Assembly: GCA_017163975.1 (NCBI GenBank)
Contig: JAFFSR010000264.1
Location: 5,862,501 to 5,926,500 of the forward strand
Direction: 5' to 3'
Origin: Anastatus disparis
Taxonomy: Eukaryota; Arthropoda; Insecta; Hymenoptera; Eupelmidae
Length of the DNA: 64,000 bases
Made by a program: the position numbers and the translations under genes. Each line of letters begins with the position of its first letter. Within the stretch, counting starts at the first letter, position 1. The notes below the pieces were generated by a model. It was given only the letters and a program-made list of their open reading frames with translations, was not told the origin of the DNA and did no database searches. Positions 48,675 to 58,600 of the stretch are shown here, in pieces.

Positions 48675-49381
48675 TATTTATTTTAGTTGATAACGATAAT
48701 GATACAGATGTCTCATCTGAATCTTCAGATTCAGATAATGAAGATGATGTAATGGATTTTGAGGATTTCCACTACGGTTCAGATAAAGTAAATTAAAATT
48801 TACAATGAAATTTATTCTATTTTTGACATAACTAAAAGATCCCTTTTTTTATTCTAAAATAATACGTTTTTTTCCTCGGGTACAAGTAACTTCAGTTTTA
48901 TTATCTACCTTTCTCTTATTCTCAAATTTAAACTATTTCACTTAACATTAATATAAAATTAAGTACAAAAAGTTAATTAAGTCGCAAATAAATTATTTTA
49001 TGCAATGTAAGAGAAACGTTAATTTTCTTTTCTATCTGTCTAGGAGAAAAGTTTTCGAACTTTTAAGTCTTGTTCTTAAATGTATTATTATTTTACACTT
49101 GTATGTATTTTGCATTTGTTTAATTATTTTAGGAAATCGAAATGATTCAAGAATTTTCGCAAGACTTTCTTACATCTCAAGAAGAAGAAAAAGAAAAAAA
49201 ATCAATTAAAGGAAAAAAAATAATAGAGAAGGTAGCACAAAAAAAGGAAAAGAAAAAACTTAAAAGAACGATTAAACCAATCGAAAGAAAAAGAAAAAAA
49301 CTAGTAAGGAAAGTAGCAGAAAGCAAAAACGAGAAGAGATATAAGAGAATGATTAAACCAGTGAATAAACTGAACTTGTGA
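39850..49381 (+). CDS. FLYWCH/MULE transposase, 8 exons, 605 aa, apparently intact
   Basis: Exons: 39850-39947, 40018-40227, 41889-42246, 42538-42735, 46484-46856, 46934-47164, 48687-48787, 49133-49381. All introns are GT-AG, every junction phase agrees, the 1,818-nt sum is in frame, and no stop occurs before TGA at 49379-49381. Residues about 14-80 form a FLYWCH-type zinc finger (FHHEGYNY, YGCIKKGCKAKL, DEHTC). The MULE core follows: Asp197 (MFTDATFK), Asp261 (AMCDFERAL), a Cys/His motif (GCYFHFC, 282-287) and Glu392 (NNYLESYHR). Then comes an acidic Ser/Asp stretch (about 490-520) and a Lys/Arg-rich tail that could be a nuclear signal. It would bind the TIRs and catalyse cut-and-paste transposition of element B. 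An AATAAA lies near 49393. Intron 4 has been invaded by two large insertions. Terminal exons are less certain than the core. Confidence 0.85.
42872..43862. mobile_element. Palindromic CCCTACT element, 991 bp, in transposase intron 4, TSD 'at'
   Basis: Starts CCCTACTGAAAAAAACCAAG, ends in its inverse, flanked by 'at' (42870-42871, 43863-43864). The arms of about 480 bp pair almost perfectly around a 6-bp centre (43351-43356). The outer arms are tandem 'aagtgattaatcacatgatttttc' units, the inner 130 bp non-repetitive and perfect. The minus-strand frame at 42981-43178 is a repeat artefact. Confidence 0.9.
44094..44113. repeat. (CA)n microsatellite next to a repeat fragment
   Basis: A short CA run follows 'gaagcaaatccatcgagtag', a segment with weaker copies near 36370 and 38400. 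It looks like the 3' end of a SINE- or RTE-like retroposon that ends in a CA repeat. Confidence 0.4.
44461..46480 (+). mobile_element. Solo-LTR-like insertion at the exon 5 acceptor, 2,020 bp, TSD 'cagg'
   Basis: Begins TGTTAC, ends GTAACA and is flanked by CAGG on both sides (44457-44460, 46481-46484). TG..CA ends with a short inverted repeat and a 4-bp duplication are what a solo LTR leaves. The duplicated CAGG is the transposase acceptor (CAG plus first base of exon 5), so exon 5 still has an AG acceptor directly upstream. The interior holds a 24-bp minisatellite and a minus-strand frame of 110 codons (44554-44886) with no recognisable domain. At 2 kb it is long for an LTR, so a DNA element with 4-bp duplication is the alternative. 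Confidence 0.7.
45744..46170. repeat. 24-bp minisatellite
   Basis: About 17 copies of a 24-bp unit like TTGGTTACGTTCTTAAGTGTCAC. 24 is a multiple of three, so all six frames stay open or repeat, which explains several spurious frames here. Confidence 0.95.
47340..47488. mobile_element. TTAA-flanked MITE, 149 bp
   Basis: TTAA at 47336-47339 and 47489-47492 enclose ends CCTCCAGGCGGCCGGG and CCCGGCCGCCTGAAGG. TTAA duplication is characteristic of piggyBac (also Kolobok) elements. It lies in intron 6 of the MULE transposase. Confidence 0.85.
48625..48670. repeat. (TA)n microsatellite in transposase intron 6
   Basis: Pure TA dinucleotide run just upstream of the exon 7 acceptor. Confidence 0.9.
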
Positions 49382-49499
49382 ATATGTTTCGTTAATAAAT
49401 ACTGTTTCAATACCGTTTTTATATTCACATATTTTTTACATCAGCTAGCGCATCCATCCAAGATTTTTAGTTGGATATTCATGCAAGTTTTTAAAAAAA

Positions 49500-49583
49500 C
49501 CCTGGTAGAAATTTACTCTAGATCTAGTTTTGTATGTTAAATAATCGAGGCCTCCATAAAACTAGACAAATTTTCTACCAGGG
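49500..49583. mobile_element. CCCTGGTAGAAA-type mini-element, 84 bp, TSD 'aa'
   Basis: The shortest member of the CCC...GGG group: CCCTGGTAGAAATT at the left, TTTTCTACCAGGG at the right, 'aa' flanks (49498-49499, 49584-49585). Only the termini and an about 55-bp core remain. Confidence 0.8.
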
Positions 49584-50690
49584 AAGTTATGTCTAAGAAT
49601 GCGCAAAATTAAATGTCGTGTCGTCGAATGTTCTTGACGCAACCCAATGATTATTAGTGTTGACTGTTGTAGGCTTAGCAGAGTTTCGCGTTTTTCGATC
49701 GATAAGGCTCATTTTCTATCGACCAGCTGTCACTTCTTTAAGGACCGTTTCAGTTTCCACCTATCCATTTGCTTTGCCACCGTTAGTTTATTACCTTTTC
49801 AGCATTGACTCCACCATCCTGCAAGGTTTCGCAGAAGTCTTCGAACTCTATTTCATGATCCAAAAGGATTTGAAGATATAAGAGATCAATTTTCTTTGTC
49901 AACTATATTGTCAAGGTCCAAGAAAATGAGCTAGTCGTGTGTCGTAGAATGTGACTTTCGAGCGCTCATCTACCATACGCACAATGTAATATTATTGTTA
50001 GTTGTATTATTTGAGACCTGACCTACTAGAAGAGCATAACTATTTTTTATAAAATAATTGCTAGTATACCACCTAACTTCTAATCTATCAAGCATTGGAG
50101 TCTAATTTTTGCTTTTTATATATATTTATATAAGAAAACATCTTCCGCAGCTTCAACAAAATCGATGATTTAAAACCCCGACACGCTCCTGATAAGTTTG
50201 TGATCAGTTACTGATAAATTTACCCTAAGACTGATGTATTGTTATCTTAAACTTTTTATAGCAAAATTATCTTAATTTATTTTTATTTAATTTTAAATAA
50301 TATTGGTTCAATTTAATTTGTCGATGTTCACTGATATAAAATTGGAAAATTTATAATGGAAGAGTTCGTTAATACCACATTCATTAAAAAACAGTAACAC
50401 ATTTTCCAATATTCAAATTTTATTTGTTCAAGTATTTAAATTATTAAATCTCACATATGTTTGTATTAGTGCGTTCGATGAAATTCAATTCTAACAATCC
50501 AAGAATAGAAAACATTTTTTTTAACTTAATTTTTAAAGAGAAACTTCTTAAAAACGTAGATAAAGTACAGAACAAGATATTATTGACTTCTAAAATTTAG
50601 CGGGAATAAAAGATACAAAAACTTATAAATTTGAATAGATTGTTGAATTTTTCAATAAAATATTGATGTATCATTAATAAAATATATTAA
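49584..50690. other. No gene seen
   Basis: A slightly GC-richer stretch at 49640-49880 contains a 74-codon frame without recognisable motifs. The rest is AT-rich. Confidence 0.4.
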
Positions 50691-50839
50691 CCTCTAGACC
50701 GCCGGGATTACGTCATATTGCGCGCACCCCTGACTCGCACATATCCACCCTTGATAGGGTCCTACCTAGTAGGCCTCAAAACACTTTTCTATAGGGAAAA
50801 TCGACTTTTCATTTTTTCAAAATTCCAGCGGTCTAAAGG
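50691..50839. mobile_element. TTAA-flanked MITE, 149 bp
   Basis: TTAA (50687-50690 and 50840-50843) around CCTCTAGACCGCCGGG... and ...CAGCGGTCTAAAGG. Same length and terminal plan as 47340-47488 but a different core. Confidence 0.85.
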
Positions 50840-51489
50840 TTAACTATTTATTGAATGGGTTAATAAAAATGATTGAAAGTATTAAATTTAAATATAAATT
50901 ATTTTGATTATTATGAAATTCATAAAATTTTAATAATAAATTTTTTATTTCAATTTTGCCCGGTTTTTACAGTTAACAAAATAGCTTCTATTGAAATAAG
51001 AATAAAGCCCATTATGCAATTCGAAAGTATAGTCTATTTCTTTCTCGGGAATTCATCCCTCTCCGCTTCTCTCCGCTCACTCGGGTCGCAAACTTCACTC
51101 TTGGAAGAAATATGCGACTCACTTTCTCATTGCATAGTGTACTATTAAATCCAAAAATATAACTTTTTAAATATGATTAGAACATTTTCCCATAGTTATT
51201 GGACTATAAATTTGAAATTTAGAAAAATAAATTTATCATAAAGTATACGTGGTTATAGTTGTTGAAATTAAAAATTTTGAAAAATAATTATTCAAACTAA
51301 TATTCTAATTATAATTTATCGAAATAATATTTTAATTATTATTTTAATTAAGACGTTTTTTAGTAACGACTGTTAACCTAGAATGATAATTCATTCAATA
51401 AAATATATTTGAAAAATTTTTTTACTTAGTATTTTCTTAATCGAACACTTGATTTTAGTACTTACCAAAGTGTTTTACGTAATATATGT

Positions 51490-52143
51490 GAAATATGTTA
51501 TAATAACTTACATTATAAAAAATAAAAGTCAATGAATTTCACATAAATATCTTCGGACATAGAGTTAAAGTGGTAGTAACAGCACTCTGATAATAGAGTA
51601 TTATATTTTTTTATTGTAAGGTTTTTATGGTTTTCAAGATTAGGATACTGTTAAATATCCTTATATATAAATTTTATTTAGATTAAAATAAAATCTTATT
51701 TAAGTAATTACTTAAGTAATTACTTAAGTAATTACTTAAGCAATTACTAATTACTAAGAATTGAAGATATATTTCTTAAGTAATTACTTGAGCAATTGCT
51801 TAAGTAATTACTTAAGCAATACTTTGTCGCTAAAAACTTAGGGGTTATTACTTGAGAAATTACTTAAGAAAATACTTAAGTAATTACTTAAGCAATACCT
51901 TGTCGCTAAAAACTTAGGGGTTATTACTTGAGAAATTACTTAAGAAAATACTTAAGTAATCACTTAAGTAAAGGTATAAATAAGTGCTTATTAATCTACC
52001 TACTTTCATAAAGTTATTGCTTAATGCTCTCCCTTCTCATAATCTCTTACATCTAATTCTGATCTGTCATTTGCAGGCAATTCTTTTTTTACTTGTTTTT
52101 CATTAGCGGGCAAAATGTCGTTTGGGCGAAATGTCCACCATTC
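51490..52143 (-). repeat. Right TIR of element B
   Basis: Inverse of the left TIR, with an extra tandem copy of an about 72-bp block (51834-51905 repeated at 51906-51963) containing 'tgtcgctaaaaacttagggg'. Confidence 0.85.
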
Positions 52144-52440
52144 GGAAAAATTTTTCTCGGCTCTAAAATCACCCCATGAGATATTATTTTAACTTAAGGC
52201 AATAGAAAAAGTGTAAAAGAGGGTCTCAAAAAATTTTTTTCAGTCATAGCTGTATGTAGAAAAAAGAAAAATAAGAAAAAACAATAAAAAATACGGTTTT
52301 TTGCGATTTGGCAAGGTTAAATCTCTATTCCAACAAGGTATTCCAGCTGCTTTTTCAATTTTTAGTACAAACACATCGATCCAAGGGTTGGGAGCGATGC
52401 TCAGTAAGTTTCGGGAAATAATGACCTGTCTAATATATAT

Positions 52441-53580
52441 ATTCTAACGTTTTTCCTTTTCGGGAGAGGAAAAATTCGTGTAATCTCCTGTTACCGGACG
52501 CTTCAAGGATTTCCAGGGTAAGATCGGCAGGATTTGGAGGGACAGACAGTGGAAGATAAAGGAAAGAAACCGGGGTAAACACGCTTGGTTATGCTAGGGA
52601 GTACCTTGGCTTTATTGTACTCAATCGTTTACAACGACGATTACAATAATAAAAATAATAATAATAAATTGTTAATCAAAGCTAAACCTATTCCTCTATA
52701 TAATACAAGTGATCTAATCTAACCTCAAATGAAAATATAATTTGCAAAAGTAATTAAATTTTTATTAATCTCGGCCACGTGACGACTATTTGATAAACGA
52801 ATAATTTAATCAATTAATGAATTTTTACAAGGAAAAATGAATCTAGATAATAGTTTATTTTTAACAAAAAGATTCGTTTGCTTCATAGCGGCCTAGACGG
52901 TCTAAGATACGTCGTTTGCTTTTACCTGCAACAGTGTGCCAAAAGAAAAGATAAAAGGTTAATGACTAAATAATTACAATGCTAATAGGTGAACGGCACC
53001 TAATATCGTAATAGCCAATGCTACGGCAGAAATGGGTAGACGGCACCCTTAGTTATCTAAATTACTAATCTCTATGGGCGCGGACGGACGGAGCCCTTAG
53101 TTGATGTAAAGAGAATAGGTAGGTGGCTGACACCCTTAAATTACTCTAAAGCCTAATAATATCTATAATGACGGGCGGACGGAGTCCTTTAATTAATATA
53201 AAAACATAATGGGTGGACGGCACCCTTAATTTATTCTATAATTCACGTACACACGGACGAGACAAGCTATGGTCAGACGGCACCCTTAATTAAGCTTGTT
53301 TGCGAAACGTGAAAATAGAATATCAAATTTTGGGTGGACGTCACCCTTAAATTTAACGGCGCAACGGATGGGATTGCGGCTGTGATTTGGGATTGAACTC
53401 GAGACCTTTTGATTCCATTGTATTTCAACGGCTCTCTCAACGTTTAGTACATCTTGTCGCCGCGAGAACTCTCTGTAAGCAGTTAAATTCAAGCTATTTT
53501 TGTTAATTGGACTTGGCTAATAATTTTGTCGAAAAATGCGTCCTATTTTTACTCACTTGAACGCTCAATTTAGAAACGGC
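52441..53580. other. LTR-like debris beyond element A
   Basis: 52441-52620 is GC-richer. On the minus strand it has an AATAAAGCC signal near 52610 and a TTACACGAATTTTTCCTCTC end near 52465-52485, like the R-U5 part of an LTR. No partner LTR or pol gene is visible. Confidence 0.35.
52985..53355. repeat. Degenerate tandem array of GC-rich hairpins
   Basis: About eight copies, 31-60 bp apart, of a motif like GGGTGGACGGCACCCTTAA (52994, 53041, 53092, 53136, 53189, 53220, 53280, 53340). The GGGT...ACCC parts can pair within each copy, and compensating changes (GGGC..GCCC, GGAGTCC) are seen. Function unknown. Confidence 0.6.
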
Positions 53581-53648
53581 GAATCATTTTGAAATTTAAG
53601 GTACGGCATGGCACAGCACGTCACGGCACTTATGTGGCTAGTCCCTTG

Positions 53649-54337
53649 GGCTGAATCCAGACTTGTACCATGTGACTGTGCCTGTGACTGCGCTGTTCTC
53701 TTGTCATTCCGTTCCCGTTCATTCATTCTTATTTAAAGTTCTCTGTTTGTCAGTATAGAGAAGAAATCTATTAATTAACTCTCTTTAATTTTTTACATAA
53801 CGGAGCAGTGTTAAAAGGTTATGGTTTATAATTAATAAATTTTTAATTAAATTCTATTTATCTAGCTCCATTGTAATATCAGCAAGATAAAAATATTGAA
53901 TTACTTTTTGGAGCAACAAGCTGATTTCTGTTTTTGTTTCGCCACTTTGAACATTAATAAGAAAGCATGAACGGGAACGGAACGACAAAAGAATAGCGTA
54001 AAGTCACAGGGGGGTTATTCTGCTTAGAGCATATACTACTGGAATGTGCCGTGCGCGTGGTTAAGTTGAGAAAGAGAAAGGTATATTGAGGTTGCCAGAT
54101 ATCGTCCTTTCTCCGGCATGTGATTGGTTTGTTTTGTTCCCTACTCCCTTATCACATGACTGTTCAGAGCTGCCTCCAGTAGTATATGCCCTAAGTTATT
54201 CTGTAACTATCTCACAAGCGACACGAGCTGTATTGACCAATCAGAGAGCTTCTTTAGGTCTATCTCGTTAGCGTTACAGTTACTAAATATGGCCCCAGTC
54301 ACAGGCACATTCACATGGTACAAGTCTGTACTCGGCC
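53649..54337. mobile_element. PIF/Harbinger-like MITE, 689 bp
   Basis: Inverted ends GGCTGAATCCAGACTTGTACC (left) and GGCCGAGTACAGACTTGTACC (right, complement), about 45 bp, flanked by TTG and TTA. The 3-bp TWA-like target and GGC start fit PIF/Harbinger. No coding sequence. Confidence 0.6.
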
Positions 54338-54340
54338 TTA

Positions 54341-54489
54341 GGCCGCGATCACATAGTGCAGAATAGACATTGCGTAATAGAAATAACCAATGAGAGTTAT
54401 CCTGCAACTTTTTAACTTTCTTCTCATTGGATATTTCTATTATGCAAGCTTTATTCTGCATGCCTATTCTGCACCATGTGATCGCGGCC
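54341..54489. mobile_element. PIF/Harbinger-like MITE, 149 bp, TSD TTA
   Basis: Ends GGCCGCGATCACAT and ATGTGATCGCGGCC with TTA on both sides (54338-54340, 54490-54492); arms pair for about 60 bp. It directly abuts the previous MITE and shares its TTA. Confidence 0.85.
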
Positions 54490-55252
54490 TTAAAGCTATC
54501 TCCAGCGTAACAAAGTTCAAAGAGCAGAATGAAGAGAAAGCCTAACAGCGGTAAGCAAGCGTAGGTTAATGATGCTCTAATGATAAAACAGTGTAAATAT
54601 TTATTAATTTACTTAATAATCAATTTTTATGAGAAAAATTATATGCATTTTTTACGCATAATTATAATAATACGAATTTCTCGCAAGATTTGATATTATT
54701 TCTTTTTTTATAAGTTAAAATGACAAACAATAATTCATGCGTCAAGACTAATTTTTTTAAACTTTAAAAAAATAATCAATAATAAAAAATTAATTTTGGT
54801 ATTTATTAATTATCAAATCAGAATAATTTCTTTAATACTTTTTTTTAGTATATTTTACGAGATTTTAAATTTCCCTTTCTACGTATGCTACTTTTGGTAT
54901 CGCTGCTTTGCATCAATCCAATGCAAACTCAAGTGATTTTGATAATATATATCATAAGCGGCGCTGACTTCGCCTGCGCTTTAGCTTCGCCTTGATGATT
55001 TGGTATTAGGCGACAATGTAAATGACTGGTGCGTCGGCCATGATGGCTTTTCACAGGGCTAGTATTCTAGCAAGCGTGAAAATTGAACTGTTAAAGTTTG
55101 AAAGCTTTGGCTTAGCTTGAGCCAGTGAATGTGTAGTGCACAATGTTTGAAAAAAGATGAAGTCTTGAGTCGAATCCGTGGCGGGTGATTCGGCCTCCTA
55201 GGCCAACGCCAAACGCGCCTCGGAAGTCTACGTTGCATTGAGATAGAAAGTA

Positions 55253-55255
<3 letters not shown>

Positions 55256-55303
<48 letters not shown>
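55256..55303. repeat. (TA)n microsatellite upstream of E(Pc)
   Basis: Pure TA run of about 48 bp, 300 bp before the start codon. Confidence 0.95.
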
Positions 55304-55306
<3 letters not shown>

Positions 55307-55319
55307 AGAGAGCATCAAA

Positions 55320-55604
55320 CAATAGTAGTTGTATAAGTAGTAATAGCAGTAAGCAGAGAAGAGACAGCAGGCGGCGCGCGCGCGCCACACGGCTTAGGCA
55401 GCGCGCGGCACATATACAACACGAGGTGACAGAGACGACGACGACTCGAAGAAAGGAATCTCGAGGGCCCGAGCGCCGGCGCCGGCTCCGGGAGAGATTG
55501 GCCGCGCCCTTCAGAATAACAGTGGAGTTTATTTAAACTTCCTATATTAGTGAGGCTAAAGTTTTAGTGCGCCCGCTGCCAACATATAAGCAGAGCCTTG
55601 CGCC
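55320..55604 (+). promoter_or_regulatory. GC-rich promoter / 5' UTR of Enhancer of Polycomb
   Basis: The only strongly GC-rich, CpG-dense stretch in the window (55365-55505), directly upstream of a conserved chromatin gene. No clear TATA box. The transcription start is not determinable; 5' UTR is likely from within this region to 55604. Confidence 0.55.
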
Positions 55605-58600
55605 ATGAGTAAGCTCTCATTCAGGGCGCGCGCCCTCGACGCGTCCAAGCCTATGCCGATTTTCATGGCCGAGGAACTTCCGGATCTACCGGATTATTCG
55701 GCCATTAATCGGGCTGTGCCGCAAATGCCCAGCGGTATGCAGAAGGAGGAAGAATGCGTAAGTTTTTATCAAAACTTTCAAGCCAAAAGCATGTTTTCTA
55801 TTTCCGCCATCTTAGTTAGCTCCAAAGTACGCACCAATTTCCTGTAAACATTCACTAGATGGCTCTGCTCCCGATCAATCAAAATCTATTCACATTTAAA
55901 CTAAATCAATATTTATATTATTATTTCAAATTATTTGCAAAGTTTTACTTTTATATGTTTACATAATACATGTCTACTTTTAAATATATTCTCCACTACA
56001 AAAATTTTATTTTAAAATCATTGTTATTCCATAAGAATGTTCTTTGTATATACATTGAAGATCTATTTATTATTTCACTTTTTAATTTGTCTTTCTAGAT
56101 TTGATATCTTTGCGATATTCTATTTATTAATCTTTTGTTCTATTTAAGATGATAATTAAAAATTTTATAATTATTTTTTCAAATCATCATAATAATTTAA
56201 GCTTTAAAAGTCTTTTGAACATAAGCAACATTATTAAAAAAATTTTACTCCTGGTAAATTTAATTAAATTGTTCTAAATAATTACTAGAAATATAAACAA
56301 CTATTACAATATCATTATATTTTTTTAATTAATTCATTCAATTTTATTATTATAGGAACATCATCTTCAGAGGGCAATATGTACAGGGTTAATTATTCCT
56401 ACTCCCGAAGTAACCAGCTTAACAGATGTTGATACTTATGAAAAAATATATCCTGCAGATTACAAATTGCCACGACAATTGATACATATGCAGCGTAAGT
56501 TAATGCACATTTATTTTAACTTCAAATATTTTTTTGTTATTTAATGTTTTGAATCATAATAATTAATAAATGTTTTATAGCAATTTTTGAACTAAGCATT
56601 ATTTCAATATGTTATTAATTAATATTTATAATAAATTTGTTATATAAAAAATATAATTAAAAACAGAAAAAGCAAGATTTTTTGGCCTTTTCTCCTAGTG
56701 ATTGCTATTTCTGTTTTCAATTTCTGATTAAGTGGAGAATAAAATTACATATTAAAAAATTTAATTTTAATTGAATAACTTTAAATTTAAAGTTGATTTT
56801 AACTATTATGTATAATTTCAAGTTATATAAATATTTGATAAAATTTACAAAAAGATTATTATTTGAAAAGTTTATTTAATTTCTTAAAAATTATAAAATA
56901 CATTTTTTAGCTTTTGCAATGGAACAAGACATTCCAGATTATGATATGGATTCAGAAGATGAAAAGTGGGTTGGAGCACAGAGTCGTAAGATGGATATTA
57001 CACCATTGCAATTTGAAGAAATGATGGATCGACTTGAAAAAAGTTCTGGGCAAAATGTGGTTACATTAAATGAAGCTAAAGCACTTTTAAAAGAAAATGA
57101 TGATCTAATCATTGCAGTTTTTGATTACTGGTTAAACAAACGACTTAAGACAGTATGTTTTTTTTTATTAAAACATACCTATTCTTCTAATTAATATTTT
57201 ATTGTTGTTCATAATAATTATTTTTTTTTTAGCAACATCCACTTCTTTTAACAGTAAAAACTGAACATCGTCTAGGTTCTGCGGCTAATAATCCTTACTT
57301 GGCATTTAGAAGAAGAACTGAAAAAATGCAAACTCGCAAAAACCGTAAAAATGATGAAACTAGCTATGAAAAGATGCTTAAACTTTGCAGGGATATCAGT
57401 AGAGCTAGCGCATTATTGGAACTGGTAAGACGACGAGAAAAAATAAAAAGGGAACATATGAAAGTTATAATTGACATTTATGAGAAAAGGTGAGATATTA
57501 TTTAATAATAATTACTATAACATTCATTAATATTATAAATAATACTTGTTATTTCACTATTCACATCTTATTTTTAATTATATGAAATTCTTTTAATCTA
57601 TATTCAGTTAAATAATTAATTGCATATAATGACATATAAGAGTATTTTTATTAAGAGAAAAATATTTTTTATACAGATTGTAATGAATAGTCTGTTAATT
57701 AGTGAGCTTTTTATTCTTAGGTACCAAGCTCAAGACTTCAGTGGGCAAATTCTTGCAGAGGTATCAGCTCTTAAAACATCAAGACCTGCATTTGCTCCAC
57801 TCTTTACAAATCAATTTGGAGTACATCAAAACTGGGCAAATAAAATATGTGGAAAAGTAAGCTTTTTCTTAACTTGATAAGTTTTTGTATTCTTGATAAG
57901 TTGAAATTTTTAATAAAATATTAAAAATTCATGTAATTAGGATGATGTGATACCAAGGAAGGAAAAAAGACAGTATAAGAAAAGAAAACACAAAGCAGAT
58001 GTAAAGAGTATAGGATTTGAAGACAGTAGTGTTCGAAGCGGCTCTGGAAGCAGTGGAAGCCGAGGCAATCGTGTAGGTCTCAGTAGCGGGCTGGACCCGC
58101 TGGCTAGTTCAGATGAAGACAGTCCTCTTCCATCTCATTCACAGCCCTCTCTTTCTTCTGATCGTGATGATGAAGACACAGCTGAAGAGGGCCAATTCGC
58201 TTTTCGACGAAACAGGAATAATTGTTATTTACCGGTAGAAATTTTTTGATTACTCCATTTTTAAGTTGATTTAATTCTTTTATTATTCTAGAAAGTTTTT
58301 AATTTGAAAATTCCTTATTTACAAATTAATTTTTTGGGATTTGCAGCCTGTATCAGGTGGATTTGGAAATTGGCCTTGGTATAATAAAGAAGAAGGAGGT
58401 TTAGCTGATAAAAAATATAGATTTGCTCTTACTAGTATTAGTAAACCTACGCCAAGATGTATTGGTTTTGCTCGGCGTAGAATGGGGCGAGGCGGAAGGT
58501 ATCGAGACCGTTCCAATATTTTTTATTTTAATTATTTTTTATTTGAAGTTATCAAAAAACTCATTAATTTTTTAGAGTTATTCTCGATCGTTATTCTAAT

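Larger units (their letters stand above)
32459..52143 (+). mobile_element. Element B: 19.7-kb Mutator-like (MULE) DNA transposon, TSD 'ggaaaaat'
   Basis: Terminal inverted repeats of about 550-650 bp (32459-about 33010 and about 51490-52143) begin GAATGGTGGACATT. They share non-repetitive blocks (TTTGCCCGCTAATGAAA; ATCAGAATTAGATGTAAGAG) and arrays of 'cttaagtaattacttaag' palindromes. An exact 8-bp duplication GGAAAAAT flanks it (32451-32458, 52144-52151). The surrounding sequence is the right arm of element A, whose left arm shows the uninterrupted site. It encodes a FLYWCH/MULE transposase on the plus strand and a Myb/SANT-like gene on the minus strand. Long TIRs, 8-bp duplication and MULE transposase agree with the Mutator superfamily, including animal Phantom-type elements. 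Much of its length is introns and later insertions. Confidence 0.9.
15742..52440. mobile_element. Element A: TIR element with roughly 1-kb arms, host of nested insertions
   Basis: The left arm (15742-about 17466) finds its mirror image in three pieces. 15742-16030 pairs with 52144-52440, 16030-16345 with 32145-32458, and 16345-17466 with about 21900-22328. The two gaps in the right arm are exactly the LTR element C and the MULE element B. Removing them and smaller insertions leaves an element of about 5 kb between TA tracts. The inner arm is made of 'gttattta/taaataac' units. A truncated Tc1-type transposase frame lies just inside the left arm, so A may be a Tc1/mariner relative, but that fragment could also be passenger sequence. 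Confidence 0.75.

Noticed and set aside
53380..53480. tRNA-like segment on the minus strand with a GGTCTCGAGTTCAATCCC T-arm-like motif
   Set aside because: No acceptor stem pairing or complete cloverleaf found; at most a relic of a tRNA-derived SINE.
55059..55390. Two overlapping minus-strand frames upstream of E(Pc)
   Set aside because: They run through a (TA)n tract and the GC-rich promoter, with low-complexity Tyr-Ile repeats; no domain.
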